Notes: generated by a model from the letters alone, not told the origin. DNA of 64,000 nucleotides from Plantibacter sp. PA-3-X8 (GCF_003856975.1 NZ_CP033107.1:1984001-2048000); one strand, 5' to 3'; shown: positions 1 through 9,181, numbered from the stretch's first letter. Made by a program: numbers and translations.

Positions 1-1
1 C

Positions 2-208
2 GCGCTCTGGGCCCGTCTCGAGGAGCAGGGGCTCCCGCACGAGTACCGGATGCTGACACCGGAGGACATGCTCGACGCGGAGGCGGCTTGGCTGCTCTCC
101 AGCGTCCGACTGGCCGCGCCGGTGCGTGGCGTGGACGGGCGTCCGCTGCCGATGGACGCCGGTCTCACGGCGCAGATCAACGACGCGCTGCGCTCCCGCA
201 CCGACTGA
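2..208 (+). CDS. Class IV aminotransferase / aminodeoxychorismate lyase-like protein, C-terminal part
   Basis: Only the last 68 codons are present; the 5' part lies outside the window. The tail contains SSVRLAAPV followed by VDGRPLP and an LTAQIN segment. This resembles the C-terminus of actinobacterial PabC-like fold-type IV PLP enzymes, where an S-S-x-R motif helps form the cofactor/substrate pocket. Family members act as 4-amino-4-deoxychorismate lyases (folate pathway) or branched-chain/D-amino acid aminotransferases, and this fragment cannot separate them. It ends 149 bases before infA, and an infA promoter lies between, so it is probably transcribed separately from the ribosomal operon. 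The assignment rests on short motif similarity only. Confidence 0.6.
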   Translation, partial: ALWARLEEQGLPHEYRMLTPEDMLDAEAAWLLSSVRLAAPVRGVDGRPLPMDAGLTAQINDALRSRTD

Positions 209-229
209 CGGGCCCTGGCCGACGTTGAG

Positions 230-259
230 TTGGCGAAACCCGGAAACATAGCATAGAAT
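230..259 (+). promoter_or_regulatory. Promoter of the infA-rpmJ-rpsM-rpsK operon
   Basis: A -35 element TTGGCG (230-235) and a -10 element TAGAAT (254-259) are separated by 18 bases, a good sigma-70/SigA type match. Transcription would start near 266, giving a leader of about 90 bases before infA. Confidence 0.6.
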
Positions 260-357
260 CGATCTTTGGTGCTTTCTGCATGCCTTCGGCGAGCCGACAT
301 CCGCACCGCAATCCATCCGCACGACCAGTGCGACTCAACCTGAGCGACAGTGAGGCT

Positions 358-579
358 ATGGCCAAAAAAGACGGCGTCATCGAGATCGAGGGCCAAGTGG
401 TCGAGGCTCTGCCCAACGCGATGTTCCGCGTTGAGCTGACCAACGGACACAAGGTACTTGCCCACATTTCGGGCAAAATGCGTCAGCACTACATCCGCAT
501 CCTCCCAGAGGACCGCGTGATCGTGGAACTGACCCCCTACGACCTGACCCGTGGTCGGATCGTCTACCGCTACAAGTAG
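358..579 (+). CDS. infA: Translation initiation factor IF-1
   Basis: This 73-residue protein has the usual IF-1 length and sequence, starting [19 protein letters not shown] and ending RGRIVYRYK. It forms a single S1-type OB-fold that binds the 30S A site during initiation. An in-frame ATG at 280 would add 26 residues with no IF-1 counterpart, so I chose the ATG at 358. It heads the translation operon here, followed by rpmJ 80 bases later. In many actinobacteria map and adk stand immediately upstream; here the neighbour is a class IV aminotransferase fragment. Confidence 0.97.
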   Translation: MAKKDGVIEIEGQVVEALPNAMFRVELTNGHKVLAHISGKMRQHYIRILPEDRVIVELTPYDLTRGRIVYRYK

Positions 580-659
580 GTCGCGCTGTAAGTAACGGCC
601 GGACGCGCCGCCACTATCCGGTGGTGGGCCCGGCACGATGACAGCGAAAAGAGAGAACT

Positions 660-773
660 ATGAAGGTCAAGCCCAGCGTCAAGAAGATCTGCGACAAGTG
701 CAAGGTCATCCGTCGCAACGGCCGCGTCATGGTCATCTGCGAGAACCCGCGCCACAAGCAGCGCCAGGGTTGA
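660..773 (+). CDS. rpmJ: 50S ribosomal protein L36
   Basis: This 37-residue protein starts [20 protein letters not shown] and ends with the family-typical KQRQG. Cys11, Cys14, Cys27 and His32 form the zinc ribbon, so this is the zinc-binding (C+) form of L36 rather than the zinc-free paralogue some actinobacteria also carry. A GAGAGAA-like ribosome binding site precedes the ATG. It sits between infA and rpsM as expected. A longer open frame overlapping it (638-826) is a shadow. Confidence 0.95.
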   Translation: MKVKPSVKKICDKCKVIRRNGRVMVICENPRHKQRQG

Positions 774-784
774 TCTCAGAGGAT

Positions 785-902
785 CTGCAGCACGCAGCCC
801 TGAGCAACACAGCACCACTCCTCTAACGGCAGTTCCAGATCCCGCAGCACATCGTGCGCCGCGGGTGACACCTCGGGTCGGAGGCCCGAGCACCGGAACT
901 GC
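785..902 (+). other. Structured leader between rpmJ and rpsM
   Basis: The gap can fold into several nested helices. A closing stem pairs 829-836 (GCAGTTCC) with 895-902 (GGAACTGC). It encloses one hairpin with arms 841-845 and 861-865 and another with arms 872-877 and 885-890. A further small hairpin lies at 785-797. The compact multi-branch shape right before rpsM suggests a cis-regulatory RNA or ribosomal protein binding site. No known RNA family was recognised. Confidence 0.4.
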
Positions 903-935
903 TCCACACCTCCACAACTCCTAGGAGAAGCCACC

Positions 936-1310
936 ATGGCACGTCTCGCCGGCGTAGACATCCCACGCGACAAGCGCGTGGAAGTTGCACTGACGTACAT
1001 CTACGGTGTTGGCCGCACGCGGTCACTCAAGACCCTCGCCGACACCGGCATCAGCGGAGACATCCGCGTGAAGGATCTCACCGATGACCAGCTGATCGCC
1101 CTGCGCGATTACATCGAGGGCACCTTCAAGGTCGAGGGTGACCTCCGCCGTGAGGTCGCCGCCGACATCCGCCGCAAGGTGGAGATCGGGTCCTACCAGG
1201 GCATCCGTCACCGTCGTGGACTTCCGGTCCGCGGCCAGCGCACCAAGACCAACGCGCGCACCCGCAAGGGCCCGAAGCGCACCGTCGCCGGCAAGAAGAA
1301 GGCTCGCTAG
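936..1310 (+). CDS. rpsM: 30S ribosomal protein S13
   Basis: The protein has 124 residues and begins [20 protein letters not shown], with the conserved [19 protein letters not shown] segment near the C-terminus and a basic GKKKAR tail. S13 sits in the 30S head and contacts the P-site tRNA and the B1 inter-subunit bridges. An AGGAG ribosome binding site lies just upstream of the ATG. It is followed by rpsK after 41 bases, as in the bacterial alpha operon. Confidence 0.97.
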   Translation: MARLAGVDIPRDKRVEVALTYIYGVGRTRSLKTLADTGISGDIRVKDLTDDQLIALRDYIEGTFKVEGDLRREVAADIRRKVEIGSYQGIRHRRGLPVRGQRTKTNARTRKGPKRTVAGKKKAR

Positions 1311-1351
1311 GCCCCGCCTAGTCGCCTCGTCATAGGACTCAGGAGATATTC

Positions 1352-1750
1352 ATGGCAGCACCAAAGTCGGCCGTTCGGAAGCCGCGTAAGAAGGAAAAGA
1401 AGAACATCGCCGTGGGCCAGGCCCACATCAAGTCGACGTTCAACAACACGATCGTCTCGATCACCGACCCCTCGGGCGCGGTCATCAGCTGGGCTTCGTC
1501 CGGTGGCGTCGGCTTCAAGGGTTCGCGCAAGTCGACCCCGTTCGCCGCACAGCTCGCCGCCGAGTCGGCTGCGCGTCAGGCGCAGGAGCACGGCATGAAG
1601 AAGGTCGACGTCTTCGTCAAGGGACCCGGCTCCGGCCGCGAGACCGCGATCCGTTCCCTCCAGGCCGCAGGCCTCGAGGTCGGCTCGATCAACGACGTCA
1701 CGCCTCAGGCACACAACGGCTGCCGCCCCCCGAAGCGTCGCCGCGTCTAA
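1352..1750 (+). CDS. rpsK: 30S ribosomal protein S11
   Basis: The 132-residue protein contains the typical S11 core, with [15 protein letters not shown] near residue 25 and the conserved C-terminal segment [11 protein letters not shown]. It is part of the 30S platform and contacts the Shine-Dalgarno helix region. In E. coli and mycobacteria rpsD follows rpsK; here the next gene is rpoA after a 157-base gap full of hairpins, so S4 must be encoded elsewhere. Confidence 0.97.
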   Translation: MAAPKSAVRKPRKKEKKNIAVGQAHIKSTFNNTIVSITDPSGAVISWASSGGVGFKGSRKSTPFAAQLAAESAARQAQEHGMKKVDVFVKGPGSGRETAIRSLQAAGLEVGSINDVTPQAHNGCRPPKRRRV

Positions 1751-1766
1751 TTCCTTCGGTTCACCG

Positions 1767-1889
1767 GCCGTGATCCGTCCGTAGCGATCGTCTGATCGCC
1801 GCGGACGGATCACGGCATGGTCCTGGTGACCAGGGCCAGCGAACACCATTCACTACCTCGCCAACGCAAGTGTCATATAGCGGACACTT
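1767..1889 (+). other. Three consecutive hairpins between rpsK and rpoA
   Basis: Hairpin 1 has a perfect 15-base stem (1767-1781 with 1802-1816) and a nested inner stem GCGATC/GATCGC (1784-1789 with 1794-1799). Hairpin 2 is the short CCTGG/CCAGG pair around 1822-1834. Hairpin 3 pairs AAGTGTC (1868-1874) with GACACTT (1883-1889), just before the rpoA ribosome binding site. They occupy the place where rpsD and its S4-regulated leader would be in other bacteria. They may attenuate, process or regulate the rpoA-rplQ transcript. Confidence 0.6.
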
Positions 1890-1907
1890 AGCCGAAAGGA
1901 ATCCATA

Positions 1908-2900
1908 GTGCTCATCGCACAGCGCCCTACGCTCACCGAAGAATCCATCTCGGAGTTCCGCAGCCGGTTCATCATCGAGCCGCTCGAGCCAGGCTTCGGG
2001 TACACCCTCGGGAACTCGCTCCGTCGCACCCTGCTGTCGTCCATCCCGGGTGCAGCCGTCACCAGCATCCGCATCGACGGCGTGCTGCACGAGTTCAGCA
2101 CGATCCCCGGTGTCAAGGAAGACGTCACCGAGATCATCCTGAACATCAAGGGCCTCGTCGTCTCCAGCGAGCACGACGAGCCGATCACGGCGTACCTCCG
2201 CAAGACCGGCGCAGGCCAGGTCACCGCAGCCGACATCTCGGCTCCGGCCGGCGTCGAGGTCCACAACCCGGACCTCGTCATCGCGACCCTCAACGACAAG
2301 GCGAAGTTCGAGCTCGAGCTCACGATCGAGCGTGGCCGCGGCTACGTGTCGGCCACGCAGAACCGCAACGAGTTCAGCGAAGCCGGTCAGATCCCCGTCG
2401 ACTCGATCTACTCGCCCGTCCTCAAGGTGACCTACCGCGTCGAGGCGACTCGTGCCGGTGAGCGCACCGACTTCGACCGCCTGGTCGTCGACGTCGAGTC
2501 GAAGCCGGCCATCACGCCGCGCGACGCCATCGCGTCGGCCGGTCGCACGCTGACCGAGCTGTTCGGCCTGGCTCGCGAGCTCAACACCGCCGCAGAGGGC
2601 ATCGAGATCGGCCCCGCGCCGGTCGACGCCGTGCTGCCGGGCGAGCTCTCGATCCCGATCGAGGACCTCGACCTCTCCGTGCGCTCGTACAACTGCCTCA
2701 AGCGCGAGGGCATCAACAACGTCAGCGAGCTCGTCGCGCTGTCGGAGACGCAGCTCATGAACATCCGCAACTTCGGACAGAAGTCGGTGGATGAAGTTCG
2801 CGACAAGCTCACCGAAATGGGCCTCTCCTTGAAGGACTCGGTTCCCGGGTTCGACGGCGCCCACTTCTACAGCGGCTACGACGACGAGACCGTCTCCTAG
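1908..2900 (+). CDS. rpoA: DNA-directed RNA polymerase subunit alpha
   Basis: The 330-residue alpha subunit uses a GTG start 12 bases after a GAAAGGA ribosome binding site. The N-terminal assembly domain covers roughly residues 1-230 ([20 protein letters not shown] is typical). After a linker, the C-terminal domain (about 250-315) contains the helix-hairpin-helix-like segment [13 protein letters not shown] that binds UP elements and activators. The acidic tail ends DDETVS. It is co-directional with rplQ 44 bases downstream. Confidence 0.98.
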   Translation: MLIAQRPTLTEESISEFRSRFIIEPLEPGFGYTLGNSLRRTLLSSIPGAAVTSIRIDGVLHEFSTIPGVKEDVTEIILNIKGLVVSSEHDEPITAYLRKTGAGQVTAADISAPAGVEVHNPDLVIATLNDKAKFELELTIERGRGYVSATQNRNEFSEAGQIPVDSIYSPVLKVTYRVEATRAGERTDFDRLVVDVESKPAITPRDAIASAGRTLTELFGLARELNTAAEGIEIGPAPVDAVLPGELSIPIEDLDLSVRSYNCLKREGINNVSELVALSETQLMNIRNFGQKSVDEVRDKLTEMGLSLKDSVPGFDGAHFYSGYDDETVS

Positions 2901-2944
2901 CACGCGATCCACCTGACGACTTTCCAACCTGAAGAGAGACAAGA

Positions 2945-3502
2945 ATGCCTACTCCCACCAAGGGACCCCGCCTCGGAGGCGGACCTGCCCACGAGCGTCT
3001 GCTGCTCGCCAACCTCGCTGCTGCGCTGTTCACCCACAAGCGCATCCAGACCACCGAGACCAAGGCGAAGCGCCTGCGTCCGCTCGCTGAGCGCCTGATC
3101 ACCTTCGCGAAGCGCGGCGACCTGCACGCCCGCCGTCGGGTGCTCGCGACCATCACCGACAAGAGCGTCGTCCACGAGCTCTTCACGGAGATCGCGCCCC
3201 TCGTCGCCGACCGTCAGGGTGGCTACACGCGCATCATCAAGACCGGTTACCGCAAGGGCGACAACGCTCCGATGGCCGTGATCGAGCTCGTCCTCGAGCC
3301 CGTCACGCCGAAGGCGAAGCCGGCCAAGCAGTCCGCGAAGCACGCCGCAGCGCCGGTCGACGAGGCTCCGGCCGAGGAGCCCCCCGCCGAGACCTCGGCC
3401 GACGCCGAGGCGACGGAAGCCGTCGAGGCGACCGAGACCGACGGCGAGTCCATCGACGCCGGCGAGACCACCGACGAGGCACCCGCGAAGGACGCCAAGT
3501 AG
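2945..3502 (+). CDS. rplQ: 50S ribosomal protein L17 with acidic C-terminal extension
   Basis: Residues 1 to about 118 are a normal L17 domain ([20 protein letters not shown] at the start), which sits near the exit of the polypeptide tunnel. Residues about 119-185 are an added Ala/Glu/Thr/Asp-rich low-complexity tail with no predicted fold. Such tails are common on actinobacterial L17 proteins, whereas the E. coli protein is 127 residues. The gene ends the alpha operon and is followed by a strong terminator. Confidence 0.96.
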   Translation: MPTPTKGPRLGGGPAHERLLLANLAAALFTHKRIQTTETKAKRLRPLAERLITFAKRGDLHARRRVLATITDKSVVHELFTEIAPLVADRQGGYTRIIKTGYRKGDNAPMAVIELVLEPVTPKAKPAKQSAKHAAAPVDEAPAEEPPAETSADAEATEAVEATETDGESIDAGETTDEAPAKDAK

Positions 3503-3517
3503 GTTCAGCGACACACG

Positions 3518-3560
3518 AACGGAACCCCGCTCTCCACCTGGAGGGCGGGGTTCCGTCGTT
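3518..3560 (+). terminator. Terminator after rplQ
   Basis: ACGGAACCCCGC (3519-3530) pairs perfectly with GCGGGGTTCCGT (3545-3556), a 12-base G/C-rich stem. A short CGTT follows rather than a long T run, the usual form in this window. Confidence 0.85.
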
Positions 3561-3584
3561 CCTGGCGGCGCTGCGACGGTGTCC

Positions 3585-3590
3585 TAGGCT
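3585..3590 (+). promoter_or_regulatory. -10 element for the GNAT gene at 3597
   Basis: TAGGCT ends six bases before the ATG, so the transcript should start at the start codon. A CTGGCG at 3562-3567 could be the -35 (17-base spacer). Confidence 0.55.
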
Positions 3591-3596
3591 GGAGAC

Positions 3597-4610
3597 ATGA
3601 GTACCCCTCCCGCCGTTCCGGCCGGCCAGCCGGCCCTGCCACAGCACCCCGACGTCGACCAATGGCGTCCGGCGGTCCGCGCGGACATCGACGACATCGT
3701 GGCGCTGTGCCGCGCCATGGATCCGTTCGACAACCCCCACCGGGTGACGAGCCGCGACGAGATCGCGGACCAGTTCGACCACGCGTGGATCGACATGGCT
3801 GCGGACAGCCTGCTGGCGATCGCCGCCGACGGCACGCTGGTCGCTTACGCCATGGTGATCCTGTCGCCCTCACGAGACGTGTCCGTGTATTCGTACGTCT
3901 TCGGCGGCGTGCATCCCGCATGGCGTGAGCGGGGGATCGGCCGAGCGCTGCTCGCGTGGTCGCTGGAACGGTCCGAGCAGCAGCTGGCCTCCGTCGAGAC
4001 TGGTGCTCCAGCTTCGTCCCGCGCCTACGTCGACGAACGGAACCCGGGGGCGGCGCGCCTGTTGGAGCGGTTCGGCTTCGCCGTGGCGCGGTACTTCACG
4101 ATCATGGAACGCGATCTCTCCGCGCCCGTCGACGAGATCGACGTGCCCGACGGTGTCCGGCTCGAGGCGTACCACCCGGACGTGGCCGAACGCACGAGGG
4201 AGGCTCGGAACGACTCGTTCCGGGACCACTGGGGCAGCCTGGAGACGGTCCCGGCCATGTGGGAGCAGTTCGTCGGCGGGTCCCATTTCCGAGCCGACCT
4301 CTCGGTGGTCGCGATCGACGACGACGGACGGGTCGTCGGCTTCACGCTGGCCGAGGTGGACGAGGACAGCTGGTCCGCGCAGGGGTTCACCAGCGCGTAC
4401 ATCGCCCTCGTCGGGACCGTGCGCGACTGGCGTGGCCGACGACTCGCACCGGCTCTGCTGGCCACGGCGCTTCGTCGGATCCAGGCAGCCGGCCTCGAGC
4501 GGGCGACGCTGGAGGTCGACACGGCCAGCCCCACGGGTGCACTCGGGCTGTACGAACGACAGGGCTTCGTCGCGACGACGCGTGATCTGGCGTACGTCCG
4601 TGAGCGCTGA
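3597..4610 (+). CDS. Tandem-domain GNAT N-acetyltransferase
   Basis: The 337-residue protein carries two GNAT folds in tandem, roughly residues 20-165 and 175-337. The first contains the acetyl-CoA loop-like segment RERGIGRALLAWSL, and the second contains VRDWRGRRLAPALLATAL. The layout resembles mycothiol synthase MshD and related actinobacterial transferases, but the substrate cannot be told from sequence. The gene has its own leaderless-type promoter. Its last 11 bases overlap truA (GTG at 4600), so the two are probably translated from one message. An out-of-frame long ORF over the same DNA is a shadow. Confidence 0.8.
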   Translation: MSTPPAVPAGQPALPQHPDVDQWRPAVRADIDDIVALCRAMDPFDNPHRVTSRDEIADQFDHAWIDMAADSLLAIAADGTLVAYAMVILSPSRDVSVYSYVFGGVHPAWRERGIGRALLAWSLERSEQQLASVETGAPASSRAYVDERNPGAARLLERFGFAVARYFTIMERDLSAPVDEIDVPDGVRLEAYHPDVAERTREARNDSFRDHWGSLETVPAMWEQFVGGSHFRADLSVVAIDDDGRVVGFTLAEVDEDSWSAQGFTSAYIALVGTVRDWRGRRLAPALLATALRRIQAAGLERATLEVDTASPTGALGLYERQGFVATTRDLAYVRER

Positions 4611-5544
4611 GCAGGTCGCGGCAGCGGACGTCCTCCCGACCCAGCGGTTCCGGCTCGCCATCGCGTACGACGGCACGGACTTCGCCGGATGGGCGAAGCA
4701 GCCGGGGCTCCGGACGGTCGAGGGGGTCCTGGAAGAGGCGCTGTATCGCGTGCTCGGCAAGACCGTCCCGCCGATGCCGCGGTTCGTGGTGGCCGGACGG
4801 ACGGATGCCGGGGTGCACGCGGCCGGTCAGGTGGCGCACCTCGACCTCACCGAGCCGCAGCTCGCGAAGATCACGCGATTGCAGGGGCGCCACGCCGAGT
4901 TCCACGACGGTACGCCGCGGAACGAGACCGCGAGCTCCCTCCTCGTGCGTCGACTGAACGGCGTGCTCGGGATGGACCGCGACGTCGTGATCCACACGGC
5001 GGAACCGGCGTCGGAGGGTTTCGACGCGCGCTTCTCGGCGGTCTGGCGTCACTACCGCTACCGCCTCGCGGACGCCGACGTCCGCAAGGACCCGATCCTC
5101 CGGCGGACGACGAGCTGGACGACGGCGTCGCTCGACGTCGAGCTGGTCCACCGGGCGGCCACCTCGCTCGTCGGGCTCCACGACTTCCAGGCGTACTGCA
5201 AACCGAGACCGCGCGCGACGACCATCCGGACCCTGCAGTCCTTCAGCTGGGAGCGGGACGAGGCGGGAGTGCTCGTGGCGAGCCTCACCGCCGACGCGTT
5301 CTGCCACAGCATGGTGCGGGCGCTCGTCGGCGCCTGCGTCGCCGTGGGGGAGGGGCGCATGTCGCTCGACGAGGTCGTCCGGCTCCGCGACGGCGGGCGG
5401 CGGGAGATCGACTTCCGGGTGATGCCGGCGCGCGGGCTCACCCTCGTCGAGGTCGGTTACCCCGAGCCGGGGCTGCTGCACGCGCGGGCCGCCGAGACCC
5501 GTCAGCGGCGGAGCCACGAGCACGTGGAAGCGAGCGCCGAGTGA
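4600..5544 (+). CDS. truA: tRNA pseudouridine(38-40) synthase TruA
   Basis: The 314-residue protein contains RLAIAYDGTDFAGWAKQPG near residue 25 and the catalytic motif AGRTDAGVHAAGQ, whose Asp is the nucleophile of the pseudouridine synthase reaction. The RALVGACVAVGEG segment near the C-terminus is also typical. TruA modifies U38-U40 in tRNA anticodon arms. It is somewhat longer than the 270-residue E. coli enzyme because of a short insertion and a C-terminal extension. I chose the GTG at 4600, which overlaps the preceding GNAT gene, because the reading frame further upstream has no TruA homology. It is frequent near rplM in actinobacteria. Confidence 0.9.
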   Translation: MSAEQVAAADVLPTQRFRLAIAYDGTDFAGWAKQPGLRTVEGVLEEALYRVLGKTVPPMPRFVVAGRTDAGVHAAGQVAHLDLTEPQLAKITRLQGRHAEFHDGTPRNETASSLLVRRLNGVLGMDRDVVIHTAEPASEGFDARFSAVWRHYRYRLADADVRKDPILRRTTSWTTASLDVELVHRAATSLVGLHDFQAYCKPRPRATTIRTLQSFSWERDEAGVLVASLTADAFCHSMVRALVGACVAVGEGRMSLDEVVRLRDGGRREIDFRVMPARGLTLVEVGYPEPGLLHARAAETRQRRSHEHVEASAE

Positions 5545-5559
5545 GGTTCCCGGTGGGAA

Positions 5560-5588
5560 TTGACCGCCGGGACGTCGTCGCGTAGACT
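5560..5588 (+). promoter_or_regulatory. Promoter of rplM-rpsI
   Basis: TTGACC (5560-5565) and TAGACT (5583-5588) are separated by exactly 17 bases, one of the best SigA-type promoters in the window. The transcript would have a leader of about 125 bases before rplM. Confidence 0.75.
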
Positions 5589-5646
5589 CTCCCGTTGGTG
5601 CCTGCGCCTTCTGCGGCGCGGTACCCGAAGTTGAGCCCTCCACCTC

Positions 5647-5668
5647 GGGCGTTCCGTTCGGAACACCC
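5647..5668 (+). other. Hairpin in the rplM leader
   Basis: GTTCCG (5651-5656) pairs with CGGAAC (5659-5664), extended by GGG/CCC outside. It lies in the long 5' leader about 50 bases before the rplM GTG and could take part in autoregulation by L13, as in other bacteria. That role is inferred from position only. Confidence 0.4.
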
Positions 5669-5720
5669 AACAGGAGCGGGATTCACGAACGACCAACTCC
5701 GACCAGAAAGCAGCACTATT

Positions 5721-6167
5721 GTGACGCGCACGTATTCCCCGAAGGCCAGTGAGATCACGCACGACTGGGTCGTCATCGACGCCACCGACGTGGTCCTCGG
5801 CCGCCTGGCCAGCCACGCTGCAGCGCTCCTGCGCGGCAAGCACAAGGCGACCTTCTCCCCCCACATGGACGGTGGCGACTTCGTCATCATCATCAACGCC
5901 GACAAGGTGGCCCTCACCGGCGCCAAGCTCCTGCAGAAGAAGGCCTACCGCCACTCCGGTTACCCGGGCGGGCTCTCGGCCGTCACCTACGCCGAGCTCC
6001 TCGAGAAGAACCCGATCCGCGCCGTCGAGAAGGCGATCCGCGGCATGCTGCCGAAGAACACGCTCGGCCGCGACCAGCTGAAGAAGCTCAAGGTCTACAC
6101 GGGCAGCGAGCACCCGCACGCCGCTCAGCAGCCCAAGCCGTTCACGCTCGACCAGGTCGCCCAGTAA
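5721..6167 (+). CDS. rplM: 50S ribosomal protein L13
   Basis: The 148-residue protein starts at a GTG ([20 protein letters not shown]), matching the family start and length. An upstream ATG at 5595 in the same frame would add 42 residues inside the leader and is rejected. The segment [15 protein letters not shown] and the [10 protein letters not shown] motif are characteristic of L13, an early-assembly 23S rRNA binder. It forms the usual pair with rpsI, 28 bases downstream. Confidence 0.97.
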   Translation: MTRTYSPKASEITHDWVVIDATDVVLGRLASHAAALLRGKHKATFSPHMDGGDFVIIINADKVALTGAKLLQKKAYRHSGYPGGLSAVTYAELLEKNPIRAVEKAIRGMLPKNTLGRDQLKKLKVYTGSEHPHAAQQPKPFTLDQVAQ

Positions 6168-6195
6168 GCACCGGACAAGAAAAAAGGATTACACA

Positions 6196-6681
6196 GTGGC
6201 GAACATCGCAGATTCCATCGAAGAGACCCCGCAGAGCTACTCCACCGAGTCGGCTCCTGAAGCAGCAGTCACCGCACCTCGCGCCGTGCTGAGCGTCCCC
6301 GGCGCAGCCGTCGGCCGTCGCAAGCAGGCCATCGCCCGCGTGCGTCTCGTCCCCGGCAGCGGCACCATCACGGTCAACGGCCGCACGCTCGAGGACTACT
6401 TCCCGAACAAGCTGCACCAGCAGCTCATCAACGACCCGTTCACCGTCCTCGACCTGGCCGGCGGCTACGACGTCATCGCACGCATCTCCGGTGGTGGCCC
6501 CTCGGGCCAGGCCGGCGCGCTGCGCCTCGGCATCGCTCGCTCGCTGAACCAGATCGACGAGGAGAACAACCGCGCCACCCTGAAGAAGGCCGGCTTCCTC
6601 TCCCGCGACGCTCGCGTCAAGGAGCGCAAGAAGGCCGGACTCAAGAAGGCCCGTAAGGCTCCGCAGTTCTCGAAGCGCTAA
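6196..6681 (+). CDS. rpsI: 30S ribosomal protein S9
   Basis: The 161-residue S9 has an N-terminal extension of about 35 residues, commonly seen in actinobacteria, before the core that begins around [19 protein letters not shown]. The extreme C-terminus [12 protein letters not shown] is the conserved tail that reaches into the ribosomal P site. Translation starts at a GTG after an AAAAAGGA ribosome binding site. It is the second gene of the rplM operon; glmM follows 25 bases later, so read-through is likely. Confidence 0.96.
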   Translation: MANIADSIEETPQSYSTESAPEAAVTAPRAVLSVPGAAVGRRKQAIARVRLVPGSGTITVNGRTLEDYFPNKLHQQLINDPFTVLDLAGGYDVIARISGGGPSGQAGALRLGIARSLNQIDEENNRATLKKAGFLSRDARVKERKKAGLKKARKAPQFSKR

Positions 6682-6706
6682 GCGCTCTCAAGACAAGCGA
6701 AGCTCG

Positions 6707-8068
6707 ATGCCTCAGCTGTTTGGTACCGACGGCGTACGCGGACTCGCGAACGCCGACCTGACGGCAGACCTCGCTCTCGGCCTTGCCCAAGCCACCGCAG
6801 TGGTGCTTGGGCAAGGCCGTAGTGCTGAGGCCCGCCGTGCCGCCGGGAAGCGCCCGGTCGCCGTGCTCGCACGCGACCCACGTATCTCCGGCGAGTTCCT
6901 GTCCGCCGCCGTTGCGGCGGGCCTGGCGTCCTCGGGCGTCGACGTGCTCGAGGCCGGCGTGCTGCCCACGCCCGCGACGGCGTTCCTCATCGCCGACATC
7001 GACGCCGACTTCGGCGTGATGATCTCCGCCTCGCACAACCCCGCGCCCGACAACGGCATCAAGATCTTCGCCCGCGGCGGCACGAAGCTGCCCGACGCCG
7101 TGGAACGCCGGATCGAGGAGTACCTCGACCGCCCCAAGCTCAGCCCGACCGGCGCAGACGTCGGCCGGATCATCCGCTTCGCCGACGCCGAGGACCGCTA
7201 CGTCCTCCACCTGCTCGGCAGCCTCCCGAACCGCCTGGACGGCATCCACGTCGTCCTCGACTGCGCGCACGGCGCGGCCGCAGGAGTGTCGCCGGAGACC
7301 TTCCGCGACGCCGGAGCCAAGGTCACGATCATCGGCAACGACCCCGACGGCATGAACATCAACGACGGCGTCGGCTCCACGCACCTCGACCTCCTGTCCA
7401 AGGCAGTCCTCGAGCACGGCGCCGACCTCGGCATCGCACACGACGGCGACGCCGATCGCTGCCTCGCGGTCGACGCTGCGGGCAAGATCGTCGACGGCGA
7501 CCAGATCATGGCCATCCTCGCGGTCTCGATGCAGGAGCGCGGCAAGCTCAAGGACGACACGCTCGTCGCCACGGTGATGAGCAACCTCGGCCTGCACGTC
7601 GCGATGCGCGAGCACGGCATCAACGTCGTCCAGACCGGGGTCGGCGACCGTTACGTCCTCGAGGCGATGAACGCGAACGCCTATTCGCTCGGCGGTGAGC
7701 AGTCGGGCCACGTGATCATGGCCGACTACGCCACCACCGGCGACGGCATCCTCACCGGCCTGCACATCGTGGCCGAGATGGCGCGCACCGGGAAGACGCT
7801 CGCGGAGCTCGCTGCGGTGATGCAGGTGTACCCGCAGATCCTCGTCAACGTCACGGGTGTCGACCGCACGCGCCTCGTCGGCGACGAGGTCGTCGACGCT
7901 GCCGTACAGGCTGCCGAAGTCGAGCTCGGAGACGACGGACGCGTGCTGTTGCGGCCGTCCGGCACCGAGCAGCTCGTCCGCGTCATGGTCGAGGCGGCCG
8001 ACCAGCCGACCGCCGATCGTCTGGCGCACCGCCTCGCCGACGTCGTCCGCGAGCGACTCGCCATCTGA
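6707..8068 (+). CDS. glmM: Phosphoglucosamine mutase
   Basis: The 453-residue enzyme interconverts glucosamine-6-phosphate and glucosamine-1-phosphate on the way to UDP-GlcNAc and peptidoglycan. The phosphoserine loop [14 protein letters not shown] places the catalytic Ser at about residue 109. The metal-binding loop HDGDADRC and the C-terminal phosphate-binding loop [14 protein letters not shown] are intact. It follows rpsI closely, and glmS, which makes its substrate, lies 1.1 kb downstream after coaA. A strong hairpin lies within codons 25-38 (separate entry). Confidence 0.96.
   Translation: MPQLFGTDGVRGLANADLTADLALGLAQATAVVLGQGRSAEARRAAGKRPVAVLARDPRISGEFLSAAVAAGLASSGVDVLEAGVLPTPATAFLIADIDADFGVMISASHNPAPDNGIKIFARGGTKLPDAVERRIEEYLDRPKLSPTGADVGRIIRFADAEDRYVLHLLGSLPNRLDGIHVVLDCAHGAAAGVSPETFRDAGAKVTIIGNDPDGMNINDGVGSTHLDLLSKAVLEHGADLGIAHDGDADRCLAVDAAGKIVDGDQIMAILAVSMQERGKLKDDTLVATVMSNLGLHVAMREHGINVVQTGVGDRYVLEAMNANAYSLGGEQSGHVIMADYATTGDGILTGLHIVAEMARTGKTLAELAAVMQVYPQILVNVTGVDRTRLVGDEVVDAAVQAAEVELGDDGRVLLRPSGTEQLVRVMVEAADQPTADRLAHRLADVVRERLAI
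6778..6819 (+). other. Strong hairpin inside the 5' part of glmM
   Basis: Bases 6778-6792 are the perfect reverse complement of 6805-6819 (15 pairs), and three further pairs (ACC/GGT) can form inside, with a 5-base loop. It begins 71 bases into glmM and is as strong as the intergenic terminators in this window, though it is within coding sequence. It could attenuate read-through from rplM-rpsI or affect glmM translation. Confidence 0.7.
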
Positions 8069-8114
8069 GTCGTCCGGCGGCGGGTCGGCACCTCAGCTGT
8101 GGAAGAGTGATCGC

Positions 8115-9068
8115 ATGACTTCGACGACGACGGGCGGTGCCTCCGGGCAGCCGACGCCCTACGTGGAGATCGACCGTGCCGAATGGGCGCGACTCGCTCC
8201 GGAGACGGCCACACCGCTCAGCGAGACCGAGGTCGTGCAGATCCGTGGCCTCGGCGACCGTCTCGACATGCGTGAGGTCGAGGAGGTCTACGTGCCGCTC
8301 AGCCGGCTGTTGAGCCTCTACGCGAAGGGCACTCAGGACCTCGGGCGCGCGACGAGCCGGTTCCTCGGCGACCAGGCCCTCCGGACGCCGTTCGTGATCG
8401 GTGTGGCGGGTTCCGTGGCCGTCGGCAAGTCGACGATCGCGCGGCTCCTGCGCGAGCTGCTGTCGCGCTGGCCGGACACCCCGCACGTCGAACTCGTGAC
8501 GACCGACGGCTTCCTCTATCCGAACGAGGAGCTCCAGCGGCGCGGCATCATGGATCGCAAGGGCTTCCCCGAGTCCTACGACCGGCGCGCGCTCCTGCGG
8601 TTCATCACCGCGGTGAAGAGCGGTGCCGCCGAGGTGCGGGCGCCGTTCTACTCGCACCTGCGCTACGACATCATCCCGACGGCGCAGGTCGTCGTCCGGC
8701 GCCCCGACGTCCTGATCGTCGAGGGCTTGAACGTGCTGCAGCCGGCTGCGACGGCGAGCGGACTCGCGATCAGCGACCTGTTCGACTTCAGCATCTACGT
8801 CGACGCACGGACGCGCGACATCGAGTCCTGGTACGTGGACCGCTTCATGGCGCTCAAGCGGGGCGCGTTCTCGAACCCGAACTCCTTCTTCAACGTGTTC
8901 GCCGAGCTCTCCGATGAGGAGGCGGCCGATCAGGCGCGTGGGTTCTGGCGCTCGATCAACGAACCGAACCTCATCGACAACATCCGCCCGACCCGCTCGC
9001 GCGCCAAGCTCGTGCTGCGGAAGGACTCCGATCACACGGTGTCCTCGGTGCTGCTCCGCAAGCTCTGA
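8115..9068 (+). CDS. coaA: Type I pantothenate kinase
   Basis: The 317-residue protein phosphorylates pantothenate, the first committed step of coenzyme A synthesis. The P-loop [12 protein letters not shown] lies at about residues 96-107. [19 protein letters not shown] and the segment around IEGLNVLQ match bacterial PanK type I. I chose the ATG at 8115 because the same frame upstream overlaps the end of glmM and has no homology. It stands between glmM and glmS, a common actinobacterial order. Confidence 0.95.
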   Translation: MTSTTTGGASGQPTPYVEIDRAEWARLAPETATPLSETEVVQIRGLGDRLDMREVEEVYVPLSRLLSLYAKGTQDLGRATSRFLGDQALRTPFVIGVAGSVAVGKSTIARLLRELLSRWPDTPHVELVTTDGFLYPNEELQRRGIMDRKGFPESYDRRALLRFITAVKSGAAEVRAPFYSHLRYDIIPTAQVVVRRPDVLIVEGLNVLQPAATASGLAISDLFDFSIYVDARTRDIESWYVDRFMALKRGAFSNPNSFFNVFAELSDEEAADQARGFWRSINEPNLIDNIRPTRSRAKLVLRKDSDHTVSSVLLRKL

Positions 9069-9181
9069 CCCGCGGCAGAGGAAGGGCCCGGAAACCGGTG
9101 GATCTCGGCGAGACCGTCCTGCTCCGAGGCTGAGCGCCGGCGCCTCGAGGTTGGTGCAGGATCCTCGCAAAATCGCACGAT

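Noticed and set aside
638..826. A 62-codon ORF overlapping rpmJ
   Set aside because: It is out of frame with rpmJ, which is a perfect 37-residue L36.
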